Shown: positions 9,266-18,352, counted from the first letter of the stretch. The stretch is 64,000 nucleotides of DNA from JBNKLG01 sp050292235 (GCA_050292235.1 JBNKLG010000005.1:18245-82244), one strand, 5' to 3'. Translations and numbers: made by a program. The notes: a model not told the origin generated them from the letters alone.

Positions 9266-10102
9266 TCAGCCCAGGCGAGTTTCAGCCAACGGCCGAGCCT
9301 TAACGACACGATCCAGCTGGATCAGTGTCTCAAGCAATGTTTTCATTTGAGCGAGCGGCCAGGAGTTGGGGCCATCACTCAAAGCCTGGGCGGGATCGGG
9401 ATGGGTCTCCATAAACAACCCTGAGATACCTGCCGCTACCGCCGCCCGTGCCAGTACCGGCACATGCTCACGCTGGCCACCGGAACTGCTGCCCTGCCCG
9501 CCAGGGAGTTGCACCGAATGGGTAGCATCGTAGACCACCGGACAAGCAGTCTCACGCATCACCGCCAACCCGCGCATATCCGAGACAAGGTTGTTGTAGC
9601 CAAAGCTCACGCCCCGCTCACAGACCATAATCTGCTGGTTCCCTCCGGCACGGGCCTTGTCCACCACATGCTTCATGTCCCAGGGCGCCAGGAACTGGCC
9701 CTTCTTAATATTAACCGGCTTGCCGCAGTCTGCCACCGCGGTGATGAAATTGGTTTGGCGGCAGAGGAAGGCGGGCGTCTGCAACACATCCACCACCTCG
9801 GCCGCCTCGGCCAAAGGGCTGTCTTCATGCACATCGGTCAGCACCGGCACCCCGATCTGACGCTTGACCTCAGCCAGGATACGCAGACCCTCTTCCAGAC
9901 CAGGACCGCGAAAGCTGTTGATGGAGGAACGATTGGCCTTATCGAAAGAGGACTTATAAATGAAGGGAATACCCAACTCCGTCGTCAATTCACGCAAACT
10001 GCCCGCCGTATCCAGGGCCAGCTGTTCGCTTTCGATGACACAGGTACCAGCAATCAGAAACAGCGGCTGATCCAGGCCCACCTCAAAATCACAGAGTTTC
10101 AT
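9266..10102 (-). CDS. kdsA: 3-deoxy-D-manno-octulosonate 8-phosphate synthase
   Basis: Condenses arabinose 5-phosphate with phosphoenolpyruvate to KDO 8-phosphate for lipopolysaccharide, marking a Gram-negative envelope. The 278 residues contain IAGTCVIESEQ, the substrate-binding YKSSFDKANRSS, TDVHED, PAFLCRQTNF and DATHSVQLPGGQG. The ATG directly abuts the pyrG stop (TGAATG), and eno, which makes the PEP substrate, follows. Confidence 0.98.
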   Translation of the reverse strand: MKLCDFEVGLDQPLFLIAGTCVIESEQLALDTAGSLRELTTELGIPFIYKSSFDKANRSSINSFRGPGLEEGLRILAEVKRQIGVPVLTDVHEDSPLAEAAEVVDVLQTPAFLCRQTNFITAVADCGKPVNIKKGQFLAPWDMKHVVDKARAGGNQQIMVCERGVSFGYNNLVSDMRGLAVMRETACPVVYDATHSVQLPGGQGSSSGGQREHVPVLARAAVAAGISGLFMETHPDPAQALSDGPNSWPLAQMKTLLETLIQLDRVVKARPLAETRLG

Positions 10103-11749
10103 TCAAACCTCGTCCGTCACAGTGGCTTGCTGTCGTTTGGCCAGAGCGGCACGGATGAATCCGGAGAAGAGCGGATGGCCATGACGCGGGGTCGAGGTAA
10201 ATTCGGGATGGAACTGACAGGCCAGAAACCAGGGGTGATCTGGCAGTTCGATCATTTCCATCAGTCTGCCATCGACAGAGGTGCCGGAAAAACGCAGCCC
10301 CTTTTCTGCCAGGGGTTCCAGATACTGATTATTGAACTCATAACGGTGGCGGTGACGCTCCACAATCACCTCCTGATCATAAAGCGCACGAGCCAGAGAG
10401 CCGTCTAACAGCTTGCACTCCTGCCCCCCCAAACGCATGGTCCCGCCCAGGTCGGAGGATTCATCACGCTGCTTGAGATGCCCATCGGCATCGAGCCATT
10501 CAGTAATAAGGGCAATCACCGGATGAGGTGTTGCCTTTTCGAATTCGGTACTGTGTGCCCCGTCCAAACCAGCCACATGGCGAGCATACTCGATCACTGC
10601 CACCTGCATGCCCAGACAAATCCCCAAATAGGGGATCCCGTTCTCCCGGGCATAACGAGCGGCTTCAATCTTGCCTTCCACACCACGCAGACCAAAGCCA
10701 CCGGGTACAAGGATGGCGTCCACATCCGCCAGGCTAGCGGTACCCTGGGTCTCGATCTCCTCGGAGTCGATGTAGACGATCTCAACCCGATTGCGGGTAT
10801 GGATACCGGCATGGATCAGAGCCTCGCTCAGGGACTTATAAGCTTCAGTGAGATCCATATATTTGCCCACCATAGCGATACGCACCGCCCCGGTAGGGTG
10901 GCGCAGCCCTTCCAATACCCACTGCCATTGACTCAGATCTGCTTCAGGCACATCCAGGTGTAACTGACGCACCACCAATCCATCCAGATCCTGCTCGTGT
11001 AGCAACAAAGGAATGGCATAGATATGCTCGGCATCAATAGCTGAGATCACAGCCTTTTCACTCACATTGGTGAAGAGAGCGATTTTCTTGCGCTCGCTCT
11101 CCGGCAGAGCCTGCTCCGCCCGGCACAGCAGAATATCGGGCTGAATACCGATGGAACGCAGCTCTTTGACCGAATGCTGGGTCGGCTTAGTCTTAATCTC
11201 ACCGGCAGAGCGGATATAAGGCACCAACGTCAGGTGCATGAACACCACCTGATCACGACCCAGTTCGACGCCCATCTGACGAATCGCCTCGAGAAACGGC
11301 AACGACTCGATATCGCCCACGGTGCCACCGATCTCCACCATACAGACATCCGCATCCGCTGCACCCAGGCGGATACTGCGCTTGATTTCATCGGTGATAT
11401 GGGGAATGACCTGAACGGTGCCGCCCAGATAGTCTCCGCGCCTCTCCTTGCGGATCACATTTTCGTAGATCTGTCCCGTGGTGAAATTGTTGTTGCGTGT
11501 CGAAAGACTCTGAGTAAAACGCTCGTAATGGCCCAAATCCAGATCGGTCTCGGTGCCATCTTCGGTCACAAAAACCTCGCCATGCTGGAAGGGACTCATG
11601 GTGCCAGGATCCACATTGATGTAGGGATCCAGCTTGATCATGCTGATTTTGAGGCCCCGAGCTTCTAGCAAGGCGCCCAGAGAGGCGGAAGCAATGCCTT
11701 TTCCCAAAGAAGAGACCACGCCACCAGTGATAAAAATAAAACGCGTCAT
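10103..11749 (-). CDS. pyrG: CTP synthase
   Basis: Aminates UTP to CTP with glutamine as nitrogen donor. The 548 residues have both expected domains: the N-terminal synthase (FITGGVVSSLGKGIASASLGALLEARG, with KLDPYINVDPGTMSPFQHGEV) and the C-terminal class I glutamine amidotransferase (PYLGICLGMQVAVIEYAR with the nucleophile Cys, and CQFHPEFTS with the His-Glu pair). First gene of the pyrG-kdsA-eno unit. The 250 bases upstream hold no gene. Confidence 0.98.
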   Translation of the reverse strand: MTRFIFITGGVVSSLGKGIASASLGALLEARGLKISMIKLDPYINVDPGTMSPFQHGEVFVTEDGTETDLDLGHYERFTQSLSTRNNNFTTGQIYENVIRKERRGDYLGGTVQVIPHITDEIKRSIRLGAADADVCMVEIGGTVGDIESLPFLEAIRQMGVELGRDQVVFMHLTLVPYIRSAGEIKTKPTQHSVKELRSIGIQPDILLCRAEQALPESERKKIALFTNVSEKAVISAIDAEHIYAIPLLLHEQDLDGLVVRQLHLDVPEADLSQWQWVLEGLRHPTGAVRIAMVGKYMDLTEAYKSLSEALIHAGIHTRNRVEIVYIDSEEIETQGTASLADVDAILVPGGFGLRGVEGKIEAARYARENGIPYLGICLGMQVAVIEYARHVAGLDGAHSTEFEKATPHPVIALITEWLDADGHLKQRDESSDLGGTMRLGGQECKLLDGSLARALYDQEVIVERHRHRYEFNNQYLEPLAEKGLRFSGTSVDGRLMEMIELPDHPWFLACQFHPEFTSTPRHGHPLFSGFIRAALAKRQQATVTDEV

Positions 11750-12002
11750 GGGATACCGGACCGTTAACCGTAAAATGGGGCTGAACGGCAGTGCAAGTTA
11801 TCAGATTGGCTCACTTTGCTCAATGAGGCCTTTTGTCTTAGCAGAGCGCAAAAAAAGATAAACCATTGATCCAACGGGGATTTAGAGATCTACCCAACTT
11901 TCCAGACATCAGCCATACTGAGATCACCCGGACTCGAAATGGGGATATCCTGACCTTACTAGGCCGGATATGACATAAAACCAAATATTGAGGAGTGCAG
12001 CC

Positions 12003-12350
12003 ATGCAGACATTGCATAAAATCTTTGGCGCCGCCGTCATGGCAACCGCCACCCTGATCAGCTCTCAAACAGCCCAAGCCTGGGGGCCCTGGGGCGGCGG
12101 CCCTGGCGGCTGGGGCAACGACGGCCATGGATACGGTGACGGCGGCGGTGATTTCAGCATGAGCATGGGAGGTAGCGGTAACGGCTGGGGTCGTGGAAAC
12201 CGCTATTACAATCCATACTGGGGTGGACCCTATGGCTATGGATACCCGAACTACTATGGCAATCCTTATTGGGGTGCACCCTACCCGCAACAACAACCTG
12301 CTCCAGTTGCCCCTGCGATACCTGCAGCCCCCAACACCAGTCCCAAGTAA
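12003..12350 (+). CDS. Sulfur globule-type Gly/Tyr/Trp-rich exported protein
   Basis: Protein of 115 residues. ATG at 12003 is preceded by AGGAG at 11991-11995. A Sec signal peptide is clear (MQTLHKIFGAAVMATATLIS, cleavage after AQA at 26). The mature part is of low complexity: Trp/Gly-rich (WGPWGGGPGGWG), then DFSMSMGGSGNG, then Tyr/Asn/Pro/Gly repeats (NPYWGGPYGYGYP) and a Pro/Ala tail. This matches the structural proteins that coat periplasmic sulfur globules in sulfur-oxidising Chromatiaceae and relatives. No enzymatic motif is present, and the name rests on composition, signal peptide and motif style. A strong hairpin follows the stop codon. Confidence 0.75.
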   Translation: MQTLHKIFGAAVMATATLISSQTAQAWGPWGGGPGGWGNDGHGYGDGGGDFSMSMGGSGNGWGRGNRYYNPYWGGPYGYGYPNYYGNPYWGAPYPQQQPAPVAPAIPAAPNTSPK

Positions 12351-12363
12351 AAACTTGAGACCT

Positions 12364-12403
12364 CTGACCAAAAGGGACTTTCACTAAAAGTTCCTTTGGT
12401 CAG
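12364..12403 (+). terminator. Long hairpin after the sulfur globule gene
   Basis: Arms 12364-12381 and 12386-12403 pair almost perfectly around a 4-base loop (left arm begins CTGACCAAAAGG, right arm ends CCTTTGGTCAG). It begins 14 bases after the stop codon. There is no U tract behind it, so it may protect the 3' end of an abundant structural-protein mRNA as much as terminate it. Confidence 0.6.
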
Positions 12404-12499
12404 CTGACTACCTTTCTTTCAATAAAGAACCAATTTATTTTAAATCATAATGTTAGCAACACCTTAGCAAGCAAAAACCAAAGATAACCTCAACTTTAC

Positions 12500-12513
12500 T
12501 TGATGTAAGTCAA
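12500..12513 (+). promoter_or_regulatory. FNR box upstream of fnr (probable autorepression site)
   Basis: TTGATGTAAGTCAA differs from the FNR consensus TTGAT-N4-ATCAA at one position. Its left half also forms a -35-like TTGATG, with CACAAT at 12523-12528 (17-base spacer) as a possible -10. The box would then lie across the core promoter, as expected for negative autoregulation. Confidence 0.65.
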
Positions 12514-12564
12514 GAGCGACTGCACAATAGCCTTTGGCATATCTGGGATTTGAGCTCCTCGTAG

Positions 12565-13323
12565 ATGAAGCATGTTATCTCTTTGGACAGCGTTAAGGTC
12601 GCCTGCAAAAATTGCAGCCTCTCCACTCTCTGCTTACCCATCGGCCTTACGCCTGAAGATACCGAACGGCTAGAGCACATCGTCAAACGTAACCGTCCGT
12701 TACAGCGTAACGATCATCTCTTCTACAAAGGCACCCCCTTGCGCAGCCTCTACGTAGTCAAAACCGGCTCCGTCAAGACCTACCTACCGGGTGAAGATGG
12801 CGCCGAACAGGTCATTGGCTTCCACTTACCGGGCGAATTTATCGGATTGGACGCCATCCAGGACGAACGCCACAACTCTTCTGCCAAGGTACTGGAAACC
12901 TCCGCCGTCTGCGAATTGCCTTTTACCCTACTGACTGATCTCGCCCAACACATTCCCAGCCTGCAACAGCAGCTTTTACGCCTTTTGAGCAAAGAGATTT
13001 CTGAAGACAACAAGATGCTGGCTCTTCTCGGCAAGAAAAACGCGGAAGAACGCCTGGCCGCCTTCTTGCTCAGCCTCTCTTGCCGCTTCCACCGCCGGGG
13101 CTTTTCCGCCGCCGATTATTACCTCAGCATGTCTCGACATGAAATCGGCAGTTACCTGGGATTAGCAGTGGAAACTGTCAGTCGACTTTTTTCTCGATTT
13201 CAAGACGATAAGCTGGTCGATGTCGACCGAAAACACATCCGACTCCTAGACATGGAGCGCCTTAAGGAGCTGGCTCACGATGGCAACGTGGAGCAGCCCC
13301 TATCCAAAGGCGCTGCCAAATAA
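12565..13323 (+). CDS. fnr: FNR/ANR-family oxygen-sensing regulator
   Basis: Crp/Fnr-family transcription factor of 252 residues that binds a [4Fe-4S] cluster when oxygen is absent. The cluster cysteines are Cys14, Cys17 and Cys23 (CKNCSLSTLC) plus an internal Cys at about 116 (SAVCELPF). A cNMP-type beta roll follows, and the C-terminal HTH helix EIGSYLGLAVETVSRLFSRF carries the E--SR residues that read TTGAT half-sites. An FNR box lies upstream and another before the downstream ccoN, so it probably controls itself and the cbb3 oxidase. Confidence 0.93.
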   Translation: MKHVISLDSVKVACKNCSLSTLCLPIGLTPEDTERLEHIVKRNRPLQRNDHLFYKGTPLRSLYVVKTGSVKTYLPGEDGAEQVIGFHLPGEFIGLDAIQDERHNSSAKVLETSAVCELPFTLLTDLAQHIPSLQQQLLRLLSKEISEDNKMLALLGKKNAEERLAAFLLSLSCRFHRRGFSAADYYLSMSRHEIGSYLGLAVETVSRLFSRFQDDKLVDVDRKHIRLLDMERLKELAHDGNVEQPLSKGAAK

Positions 13324-13392
13324 CTTTTTCTTATCCAGCATAAGTCTAATTTGACGGTATTTTTGCTGGATTTGCCTATAAAATGCGTAGTA

Positions 13393-13406
13393 TTGATCCT
13401 GGTCAT
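13393..13406 (+). promoter_or_regulatory. FNR box upstream of ccoN (probable class II activation site)
   Basis: TTGATCCTGGTCAT matches the left FNR half-site fully and the right half at three of five bases. A weak -10 (CATAGT, 13429-13434) would put the transcription start near 13441, which places this box at about -41.5, the class II activator position. Start-site mapping is absent, so this is inference from spacing. Confidence 0.55.
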
Positions 13407-13582
13407 TGTGTGATTTGACCCAAATCCACATAGTTCAGTTTCATTTGTCATTTTTTATTTGGCCCTTTGGGCCTGTTATCCAGTTTGAGCAAAGACCGTT
13501 TTCCAGACCTGCGGTCGCGCTCAAGGTCCAGCCGGGTTGTCCTCTCCCTGCTGGTTTTGTTGTAACCCAAGCGGAGACTTTT

Positions 13583-15025
13583 ATGGACTCTCAGACCACC
13601 TATAACTATAAGGTCGTGCGCCAGTTTGCCGTTGTAACGGTCATCTGGGGCATCGTGGGCATGCTGGTCGGCGTTATCATCGCTGCCGAGCTTGCCTTCC
13701 CTACCCTTTTCTCTGACCTCTTTGGCATGGACGTTCCATGGCTTGCCTATGGCCGCCTGCGTCCCCTCCACACCAACGCGGTGATTTTTGCCTTTGGTGG
13801 ATCTGGCCTCTTTGCCACTTCTTATTATGTGGTACAGCGCACCTGCCAAACCCGCCTGTTTGGTGGCCCACTGGCTGCCTTTACCTTCTGGGGCTGGCAA
13901 GTCGTCATCGTTTTGGCCGCCATCAGTTTCCCCCTGGGTATCACCAGCGGCAAGGAATACGCCGAACTGGAATGGCCAATCGATTTACTGGTCACCGTCA
14001 TCTGGGTTGCCTATGCCATCGTCTTCTTCGGTACTTTGGCGACACGTAAGGTCTCTCACATCTATGTAGCCAACTGGTTCTATGGCGCCTACATCCTCAC
14101 CATCGCCATTCTCCACTTGGGCAACAGCGCCTTTATTCCTGTCAGCCTGACCAAAGGTTATAGCTTCTACCCTGGCGCCATCGACGCCATGGTGCAGTGG
14201 TGGTATGGCCATAACGCGGTAGGCTTCTTCCTGACCACCGCCTTCCTGGGCATGATGTATTACTTCGTGCCCAAACAGTCTGGTCGTCCGGTCTTCTCCT
14301 ATCGTCTTTCCGTGGTGCACTTCTGGGCTCTGATCTCCACCTATATGTGGGCTGGCCCTCACCATCTGCACTACACCGCTCTGCCTGACTGGGCTCAGAG
14401 CGCTGGCATGGTGTTCTCCCTGGTACTGCTGGCTCCCTCCTGGGGCGGCATGATCAACGGCATCATGACCCTCTCCGGTGCCTGGCACAAACTGCGTACT
14501 GACCCGATCCTGAAGTTCCTCATCGTCTCTCTCTCCTTCTACGGCATGTCCACCTTTGAAGGCCCGATGATGTCTATCAAGACCGTTAACGCCTTGTCGC
14601 ACTACACCGACTGGACCGTGGGTCACGTACACTCCGGTGCTTTGGGTTGGGTAGCCATGGTCACCATCGGCTCCATGTACCATCTGATCCCACGCATGTT
14701 CGGCAAGACCGAAATGTATAGCAAATCCATGATTGAACTGCATTTCTGGGTAGCCACCATCGGGGTTGTGCTCTACATCGCCTCTCTCTGGATCGCCGGT
14801 GTCATGCAGGGCCTGATGTGGCGCGCCGTCAACCCTGACGGAACCCTCGTCTACTCCTTTGTGGAATCGGTTGAGAAGGTCTACCCCTTCTATTATGCCC
14901 GTCTGCTGGGCGGCGCCCTCTTCCTGGCTGGCATGGTCATCATGTGCTACAACATGTTGAAAACCATCGGGGAAGGCAGCGCAGCCAGTGCCGATGATGC
15001 TATCCCACAGGCCTCCGGCCACTAA
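13583..15025 (+). CDS. ccoN: cbb3-type cytochrome c oxidase subunit I
   Basis: Catalytic subunit of the high-affinity cbb3 oxidase, holding heme b and the heme b3-CuB site in the inner membrane. I choose ATG at 13583 (MDSQTTYNYKVVRQF), with GGAG seven to eight bases upstream; the frame is open further 5' but that part looks non-coding. This gives 480 residues. Histidine-bearing helices are visible: LRPLHTNAVIFAFGG, WWYGHNAVGFFLTTAFLG, AGPHHLHYT and TVGHVHSGALGWVAM. First gene of ccoNOQP. Confidence 0.97.
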   Translation: MDSQTTYNYKVVRQFAVVTVIWGIVGMLVGVIIAAELAFPTLFSDLFGMDVPWLAYGRLRPLHTNAVIFAFGGSGLFATSYYVVQRTCQTRLFGGPLAAFTFWGWQVVIVLAAISFPLGITSGKEYAELEWPIDLLVTVIWVAYAIVFFGTLATRKVSHIYVANWFYGAYILTIAILHLGNSAFIPVSLTKGYSFYPGAIDAMVQWWYGHNAVGFFLTTAFLGMMYYFVPKQSGRPVFSYRLSVVHFWALISTYMWAGPHHLHYTALPDWAQSAGMVFSLVLLAPSWGGMINGIMTLSGAWHKLRTDPILKFLIVSLSFYGMSTFEGPMMSIKTVNALSHYTDWTVGHVHSGALGWVAMVTIGSMYHLIPRMFGKTEMYSKSMIELHFWVATIGVVLYIASLWIAGVMQGLMWRAVNPDGTLVYSFVESVEKVYPFYYARLLGGALFLAGMVIMCYNMLKTIGEGSAASADDAIPQASGH

Positions 15026-15043
15026 TCGACAGGAGGTATTAAC

Positions 15044-15664
15044 ATGTCACATGAAGTCATTGAAAAAAGCACTCCGCTGTTGATCATCATGGTTATTCTG
15101 GTGGTTATTGTTGGGGCACTGGTGGAAATCGTTCCGCTCTTCTTCCTCTCCGAGACCACGGAACCAGCACCAGGCGTGGACAAATACAGCGCCCTGCGAC
15201 TGGAAGGCCGCGATATCTACGTCCGCGAAGGCTGCTATCTGTGCCACTCGCAGATGATTCGCCCCTTCCGGGCGGAAACGGAACGCTACGGCCACTACTC
15301 TGTCGCCGGTGAATCCGTTTACGATCACCCCTTCCAGTGGGGCTCCCGTCGCATGGGTCCTGACCTGGCACGTGTTGGCGGTCGTTATTCCGACGACTGG
15401 CAGTACACCCACCTCAACAATCCGCGTGATGTGGTGCCCGAGTCCAACATGCCCAACTACTCCTGGCTCTTCGCCAACAAGTTGGACGGCAACCTGACGG
15501 CCACCAAAATGAAGATGTTGAACATCGCCGTTGGGGCCACCTGCCCGAAATGTAATCTCTATACTGAGGAGGATATGGCTAAAGCGCAGAAGGATGTTGC
15601 CGGCAAGACCGAAGCAGAGGCCCTCGTAGCCTACCTGCAGGGTCTGGGCACCAACCTCAAGTAA
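15044..15664 (+). CDS. ccoO: cbb3-type cytochrome c oxidase subunit II (monoheme c)
   Basis: Membrane-anchored monoheme cytochrome c subunit of cbb3 oxidase that passes electrons to CcoN. The 206 residues show one N-terminal helix (residues 11-34) and a heme c site CYLCHSQM (Cys64, Cys67, His68) with the CcoO hallmark IRPFRAETERYGHYS. A second conserved block MGPDLARVGGRYSDDW follows. AGGAGG lies upstream of the ATG; 18 bases separate it from ccoN. Confidence 0.97.
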   Translation: MSHEVIEKSTPLLIIMVILVVIVGALVEIVPLFFLSETTEPAPGVDKYSALRLEGRDIYVREGCYLCHSQMIRPFRAETERYGHYSVAGESVYDHPFQWGSRRMGPDLARVGGRYSDDWQYTHLNNPRDVVPESNMPNYSWLFANKLDGNLTATKMKMLNIAVGATCPKCNLYTEEDMAKAQKDVAGKTEAEALVAYLQGLGTNLK

Positions 15665-15671
15665 ATTTAGG

Positions 15672-15851
15672 ATGACCATTAGCGACTTCCACGCTTGGCA
15701 CACCCTGGTCCTGATGGTGGTTTTCATCGGGATCGTGTGGTGGGCCTATAGCAAGAAGCGTAAGTCTTCCTTTAACGAAGCAGCCAATTTGCCTTTTGCT
15801 GATGAGGATCAGGACAAGGCAACCTTACAGAAGGAAAACAACCATGAGTGA
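15672..15851 (+). CDS. ccoQ: cbb3-type oxidase small subunit CcoQ
   Basis: A 59-residue protein starting MTISDFHAWHTLVLMVVFIG with one membrane helix, then IVWWAYSKKRK and an acidic tail. The helix plus YSxKRK signature and its place between ccoO and ccoP identify it as CcoQ, which stabilises the oxidase complex. The stop overlaps the ccoP start by eight bases, so the two are translationally coupled. Confidence 0.92.
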   Translation: MTISDFHAWHTLVLMVVFIGIVWWAYSKKRKSSFNEAANLPFADEDQDKATLQKENNHE

Positions 15852-16791
15852 AATGACACCCTTTTGGCAGGGCTGGATTATCGTCCTGTCTGTAGGCAAC
15901 CTCCTCGCCTGTTTATGGCTGATCTGGTGGGCCTCCAAAAAACGTGCCGGTGATCCTGAGTCCGGCGATGTAATGCCCCACATCTGGGATGGGAACCTGC
16001 AGGAAAAGAACAACCCTCTGCCCCGCTGGTGGCTGTGGCTGTTCTACGGCACTTTGATCTTTGGCGCCGTCTATTACACCCTCTATCCAGGTCTCTGGAA
16101 TGGTGTACTGCAGTGGACCAGTGCCGACAAGTCCATGAATAAGACTGTCACCGAGGGCAACAAAAGCCAATACGAGACCGAAATGGAAGTTGCTGACGGT
16201 CGATATGGTCCTATCTACGCCAAATATCGCGCCATGGCCATCCCGGATCTGATGAAGGATTCAGAGGCCAATGACATGGGCAAACGTCTTTATCTGACCT
16301 ACTGCATGCAGTGTCATGGCTCTGACGCCAAGGGCGGTCACGGCTTCCCTAACCTGACCGACAAAGACTGGCTCTGGGGTGGTGACGCTGACAAGATCGT
16401 TGCCAGCATCACCAGTGGCCGCAATGCCGCCATGCCTGCCCATGGACCCAGTGGTTCCAACATTGGTGCCGACAAGATCGACCAGGTTGCCAACTATGTA
16501 TACAGCCTCAATGGCCGTGCACCTAAGGATGCCGCCAAGGCCGAACTGGGCAAGGCTGTTTTCCAAAGTGCTGGCTGTTTTGCCTGTCATGGGCCTGAGG
16601 CCAAGGGGAACCCTATCATGGGCGCACCCAACCTGACCGATAAAACCTGGCTTTATGGCGGCAGCCTGGGCATCATCACCAAAACCATCACCAATGGTCG
16701 TAATGGTGTCATGCCAGCCCACAAAAACCTCTTGGGTGAAGATAAGATTCACGTCTTGGCAGGTTATATCTACAGCCTGTCCAATAAGTAA
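15844..16791 (+). CDS. ccoP: cbb3-type cytochrome c oxidase subunit III (diheme c)
   Basis: Diheme cytochrome c subunit of cbb3 oxidase. ATG at 15844 (MSEMTPFWQGWIIVLSVGNL) gives 315 residues; upstream in-frame codons are inside ccoQ. Two N-terminal membrane helices are followed by the CcoP motif WDGNLQEKNNPLPRWW, then two cytochrome c domains with heme sites CMQCHG and CFACHG, and repeated NLTDK-W segments with Met ligand regions (AAMPAHG, GVMPAHK). Last gene of ccoNOQP, closed by a terminator. Confidence 0.97.
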   Translation: MSEMTPFWQGWIIVLSVGNLLACLWLIWWASKKRAGDPESGDVMPHIWDGNLQEKNNPLPRWWLWLFYGTLIFGAVYYTLYPGLWNGVLQWTSADKSMNKTVTEGNKSQYETEMEVADGRYGPIYAKYRAMAIPDLMKDSEANDMGKRLYLTYCMQCHGSDAKGGHGFPNLTDKDWLWGGDADKIVASITSGRNAAMPAHGPSGSNIGADKIDQVANYVYSLNGRAPKDAAKAELGKAVFQSAGCFACHGPEAKGNPIMGAPNLTDKTWLYGGSLGIITKTITNGRNGVMPAHKNLLGEDKIHVLAGYIYSLSNK

Positions 16792-16815
16792 TCTGACCTT
16801 TCATCGTTAACCTTG

Positions 16816-16843
16816 AACGCCCGGCTTGCCGGGCGTTTTTTTT
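16816..16843 (+). terminator. Rho-independent terminator of ccoNOQP
   Basis: Nine-base-pair GC-rich stem (AACGCCCGG / CCGGGCGTT) with a CTTG loop, followed by an eight-base T run. It lies 25 bases after the ccoP stop and separates ccoNOQP from ccoG. Confidence 0.92.
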
Positions 16844-16951
16844 GCTCCGTAGGTTTGTCATTGGCGGTGTTGCGTGTTATCAATGCCAAAGTGGGTGAAA
16901 AGCCGTTAGTTTGGCACCCTGAATCCCTTAGTCGTCAATACGGAACCCAAC

Positions 16952-18352
16952 ATGAGTGAACAACCCTCCACAGAGCCACAACAACCCGAAGACGAAGGCT
17001 TTTATAAGAAGCGGGAGAAGATCATTCCCCGAGAAGTCCACGGTGTCTTTGCCCTTTGGCGCAATATTGCCATGCTATTCCTACTGGGCTTTTTCTATGC
17101 TGTGCCCTACCTGAAATGGGGAGATCGCCAAGCAATCCTGTTCGACCTGCCAGCACGTAAATTTCACATCTTCAGTCTCACCCTCTGGCCTCAGGATTTC
17201 TTTTACTTGGCCATGCTGCTCGTCATCAGCGCCCTGGCTCTGTTCTTCTTTACCGCCATTGCCGGACGACTCTGGTGTGGATACGCCTGTCCACAGACGG
17301 TATGGACCGACATCTTCCTCTGGTTCGAGCGCCGCATAGAAGGTAACCGCCAGCAACAGATAAAGCTGGACAAGATGGAGATGAATGCGGAGAAATTCAT
17401 CAAGCGTTTTAGCAAGCACACCGCCTGGCTCCTCTTCTCTCTCTGGACGGGTTTTACCTTCGTGGGCTGGTTTTCACCCATTGATGATCTCTGGACTCGA
17501 ACACTGAGCTTTGACCTGGGCCCTTGGGAGACCTTCTGGATCATCTTCTATAGTTTTGCCACCTATGGCAACGCGGGCTGGTTTCGTGAGCAGATGTGTA
17601 TCTACATGTGCCCCTATGCCCGTTTTCAAAGCGCCATGTTCGACAAAGACACCCTGCTCATCGCCTATGATGAGGCGAGGGGTGAGCCCAGGGGCAGCCG
17701 CAAAAAAGGGAGTGATCCCGCCGAGCAAGGCCTGGGCAGCTGCATCGACTGTAAACTCTGCGTCCAGGTCTGTCCGACTGGCATCGATATCCGAGATGGC
17801 CTTCAGTATCAGTGCATCGGCTGTGCTGCCTGTATCGACGTCTGCGACGACGTCATGGAGAAAATGGGGTATGAAAAAGGCTTGGTGCGCTATACCACTG
17901 AGCACGCCCTTTCCGGCGGCAAGACCCATATCCTGCGACCACGGATTGTCATCTATGGGGGACTGCTGAGCCTCATCACGGTGGCACTCATGTATGCCAT
18001 GATCACCAGGACCCCATTGGAGCTGGATATCATCCGAGACCGGAACGCTCTCTACCAGGAGACGGACGAAGGTCTCATTGAGAACGTCTATACGCTTAAG
18101 ATCCTCAACATGAAGGATCAGGATGAGCGTTATGAACTTTCTATCAGCGGCATTGAAGGTGCTACCCTGGATGTAAAAAATCCGCAAATGGATGTCCCCA
18201 GTGGTGGCGCTCTGGAACTGCCCGTGCGTGTTCAGGCGGATCCTGCCAACCTCAAACAAAGTACCAATGCGATTGACTTTCACCTGAAATCGCTGATAAC
18301 CAAGGATCTTGAGGTCACTGAGGAGAGCAGATTCCTCGCTCCCAGGAGCTAA
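16952..18352 (+). CDS. ccoG: cbb3 oxidase accessory protein CcoG (FixG/RdxA family)
   Basis: Membrane iron-sulfur protein of 466 residues implicated in copper reduction during cbb3 oxidase maturation. It shows five or so membrane helices, a CGYACPQTVWTD loop, a second Cys-rich loop (MCIYMCPYARFQSAM), two 4Fe-4S motifs (CIDCKLCVQVCPTG and CIGCAACIDVC), and a C-terminal Ig-like FixG domain after the last helix at about 345-365. It follows ccoNOQP after a terminator, so it has its own promoter. No ccoI or ccoS is visible after fixH. Confidence 0.96.
   Translation: MSEQPSTEPQQPEDEGFYKKREKIIPREVHGVFALWRNIAMLFLLGFFYAVPYLKWGDRQAILFDLPARKFHIFSLTLWPQDFFYLAMLLVISALALFFFTAIAGRLWCGYACPQTVWTDIFLWFERRIEGNRQQQIKLDKMEMNAEKFIKRFSKHTAWLLFSLWTGFTFVGWFSPIDDLWTRTLSFDLGPWETFWIIFYSFATYGNAGWFREQMCIYMCPYARFQSAMFDKDTLLIAYDEARGEPRGSRKKGSDPAEQGLGSCIDCKLCVQVCPTGIDIRDGLQYQCIGCAACIDVCDDVMEKMGYEKGLVRYTTEHALSGGKTHILRPRIVIYGGLLSLITVALMYAMITRTPLELDIIRDRNALYQETDEGLIENVYTLKILNMKDQDERYELSISGIEGATLDVKNPQMDVPSGGALELPVRVQADPANLKQSTNAIDFHLKSLITKDLEVTEESRFLAPRS

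Noticed and set aside
13333..13371. ATCCAGCA / TGCTGGAT inverted repeat after fnr as a terminator
   Set aside because: Arms are only eight bases with a 23-base loop and no T run after the second arm, so termination is not supported.
13406..13582. 59-residue N-terminal extension of CcoN
   Set aside because: The extension does not resemble CcoN, and the ATG at 13583 has a good Shine-Dalgarno and family-like start.
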